A stretch of DNA of 18,845 nucleotides from Saccoglossus kowalevskii. Lineage: Eukaryota > Hemichordata > Enteropneusta > Harrimaniidae. A program made the position numbers and the translations under genes. Positions 13,201 to 16,200 of the stretch are shown here, one piece after another. The stretch spans positions 240,516-259,360 of the forward strand of contig NW_003153250.1 in NCBI RefSeq assembly GCF_000003605.2. The letters are read 5' to 3'. Below the pieces are notes generated by a model that saw only the letters and a list, made by a program, of their open reading frames with translations, made no database searches and was not told the DNA's origin. Every line of letters begins with the position of its first letter. Positions within the stretch are counted from its first letter, which is position 1.

Positions 13201-16200
13201 ATTGTTTCCCTGCTAGGTTTGGTGAACTTAAAACCAAGTGAAATTTCTCAAAACTTAAAATAGTGAAATTAAATGCCAGCGAAAATAGACAGTTCTCAAA
13301 AGATCTCATCACCCTCTTTACATCTATTATGACAACTTCCTGCATTGGTTGCACTTCTTTCATTTTCCCACAGAACAACTGATAGTAGAAATCAGCGTGC
13401 CTTACAAAAGAGTGTACCTACCTTATTAATTTTAAAAACATCTTGTGTGTTCCTTATTGTGTCAATTTTAATTCTTTGCTTATCTATTATGTTCTTGAAA
13501 ATATTTTGTATAATTGTTTTTAAGGAATGGAATAAGACATCATTTATTTGATTTTTTTAGAACAATATTTTGATGCTGATATTTTTGACTGTACCAGCAG
13601 TTTTATATTTTGCCACGTTGTTTCTTTTACTGTTTTTTTTTTTTTCGATCATAACAATTATATGATTGACATACCAATCGTATAATCCAATCCTAATCAT
13701 TATTTGTACTATTTTGTGTGCTTTTCAGATCTGGTTTGAAAGCATCAGCAGTGCTGCTTCCTCTTCTTGGCACTACCTGGGTATTTGGAATCTTGGCTGT
13801 CAATCAAGATGTCGGCATGTTTCATTATCTATTTGCCATATTCAACTGCCTTCAGGGTCTCTTCATCTTTATGTTCCACTGTGTCTTCAATGAAAAGGTA
13901 TCAGCAATTAGCTATTTTGTTTTCTGTGAAAGTGTTATGAAATGAGTCCCCAGGAGATTTAAATTGGGCCTTAGTAACAAAGGTTGATGTGAAAGAAACT
14001 TTGGGTTTCTTCATGTCAGTGCATATACAGTGATGTATTGAGAGTTTGTATATAGAGTATGTAATGTATATTTTCCCTTTTTGATTCCCACAATCATACC
14101 TTCTATGCTCAATGATTTGTGTCTACACTTACCGACTCGTCTCCATGATATTCAATAATCCACCATACTAAATCTACCTGTACATCATGTAATCTTACAT
14201 GAAAGTTGCATATTTTCCTGCCCTTGTGTAATTGTGGTATGATTTCTATCTTTATTTTGTATGCTGCAGGTACGCCTTGGTTGGAGACAGAAGTGGGCAC
14301 GTATGCGAGGAAAGAAAGGACCATTAGATGCCACCTATGCAACTGAAACCACATTCATGGTAAGTAGAGTTATCAACACTTACACATTGGGTATAAATTG
14401 ATCGTTATCAGTATTGCTAAGAAAAGTACTCAACACAAACAATTGCAATTTGATGTCCTAGTTGTTGATTTGTTATTAACTAATGTTTGTATTTTACTGT
14501 ATACAGCGTTCAGCATTGGCGTATTCATCCCGTGATGGTACACCGGCCAGATTCAACATTGGCACATCAACTGGATCCACAGGTAGCAGTAGGACCACTA
14601 GCAAAACTAGTACTAGTAATTTATATCGTCCTGATGGCTATCTGCGCAACACAAGCACATCAACTACCTCACCTCCATCTGTTGTACCTGAATTTGCTAC
14701 TGCACGTATGTATTACATAAGTCGTGTGTAGCTATCATGTATGAGTGACTTGGCATGTAATCACTGTGTACTTTAGACGATTATCTGTCAAACTGTGTGT
14801 TAGGTACATGCTGTATATGGTCCTAGAGATCAGCATCCATCCATCTAGCTTGTGCATTGCAAGTTAGCTGATAACCATTTGGGGGGGGGGGGGGGCAAGC
14901 ATGTTACTGTTAAGGAATAATATCGTTATTTTAGAATTGGGAGGCAGTAAATAATACAATAACCAGGTTATAAGGATAATTTATATTGAGTACATTTGTA
15001 TTTGACTCGAAAGGCAGTGACTGGTTTATTTCTGTTCTCTAAAAGCATTTCTGTGTGTGCTTACATCTATATGGAAAATGAAATCATTTTACCCAATGAT
15101 TCATTACTGTTTTTTTTTAACAATATGTATCGGACTGGCAGTAACGTAAAGGGCAATGATAACGTTATGGTGGGAGCCTCTAATAACTTAAACAAAATTT
15201 AAGCTCTCTGAATTCCTTAATCAAAGTAAATTGAGCTTAAGATTACTTAGGCAATAATTTGACCGTGTAATTACTTTGTTTTAGCATTCTATAATTTAAC
15301 CTCTGTCTATTTATCAATTCTTCTTCTCACAATTATCCCTTTGCAAATAGATAGTTAGTAACAAAATGTGTTTCATGCTACATCCAAGGAGGTACAGCTA
15401 TTGGACGATAATTACTGTATTCTTCCTGTCTCTAATGGCTTTCTGATCTGTCCTTGCACACAATTTAGAACTTGTGATGGTAGAATGCCAGAAGAATTGT
15501 TTGAAATCGCAATGAACTTGAATGTTATTGTAGACTATATGTAATGTCATGAATGTGTGTGCGTCCTTCTGATACCTGTCATCATAAGTGGTACCTCCAT
15601 AATACCATCTCCAACTCACTGCCCATCCAAGGTGCCACTTTGTTGAATGAAATCCACTCTCAAAACATCCCATACCCATAGCTTCTATCATAAATTGCTT
15701 ATAAGCCGTAGTTATTTCTATTTTCTGCCACCGAACAACTTACTAGAATGTGTGTTATCTTTCCGACAGCTGCCTATCGTGGGTACAACTTCAGTAATAT
15801 CAAGCCTAACCCTGATGGTATGCACTCACTTTTATATAGAATCCTTTCTCATAGTTGTATTAAACTTAAACCTGTCTAATCAGGCTCCCCAGTGTGCACC
15901 AAACTTTCTGTGTTACCAGTACATCCTTGTCCATATATAGTGCTTGCATGCTGTATCATGTCTTTCCATTATTGACACCTCCACATACCGTATGATTGCA
16001 TCAACACTACTGGCACCGTACTAGTAGAAAGTTACTTATCAATGTCAGTGTGGGTGTGGATTATTTATTCATTTATTTATCATGACTCTCATTACAGATC
16101 CAGATACTGGTGAAGCCGATCCTAAGAATGTCCGTTTATTAGGTAAGTCTGAGATAATTGTCTTCTTTCAGCTGGCTAGTTTCAGCTAATTTCACATTTT

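Larger units (their letters stand above)
12713..13728 (+). other. Intron inside intracellular loop 3, with microexon candidate and palindromic repeat
   Basis: 1,016-nt phase-2 intron. It contains the 9-nt in-frame exon candidate 13028-13036, a palindromic repeat (~13137-13285) and an unused-looking strong acceptor at 13373. T- and TC-rich tracts are frequent. It ends CTTTTCAG at 13728. Confidence 0.8.

Noticed and set aside
15126-15202. Plus-strand frame [10 protein letters not shown]... ending at a stop, as a possible alternative terminal exon
   Set aside because: The only nearby acceptor (CTGGCAG, 15141) is weak and, entered in phase 1, meets a stop at once. The frame that looks protein-like has no acceptor.
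15398-15691. Minus-strand open frame of 97 codons
   Set aside because: It has no recognisable domain, no splice or promoter context, and lies in the intron of a plus-strand gene. It may be a chance frame or an old repeat fragment.
15884-15940. Acceptor CTGTCTAATCAG followed by a phase-1 frame [12 protein letters not shown]
   Set aside because: The frame is open, but the only donors (GTACAT and similar) give unequal phases or poor consensus. The composition is not tail-like.
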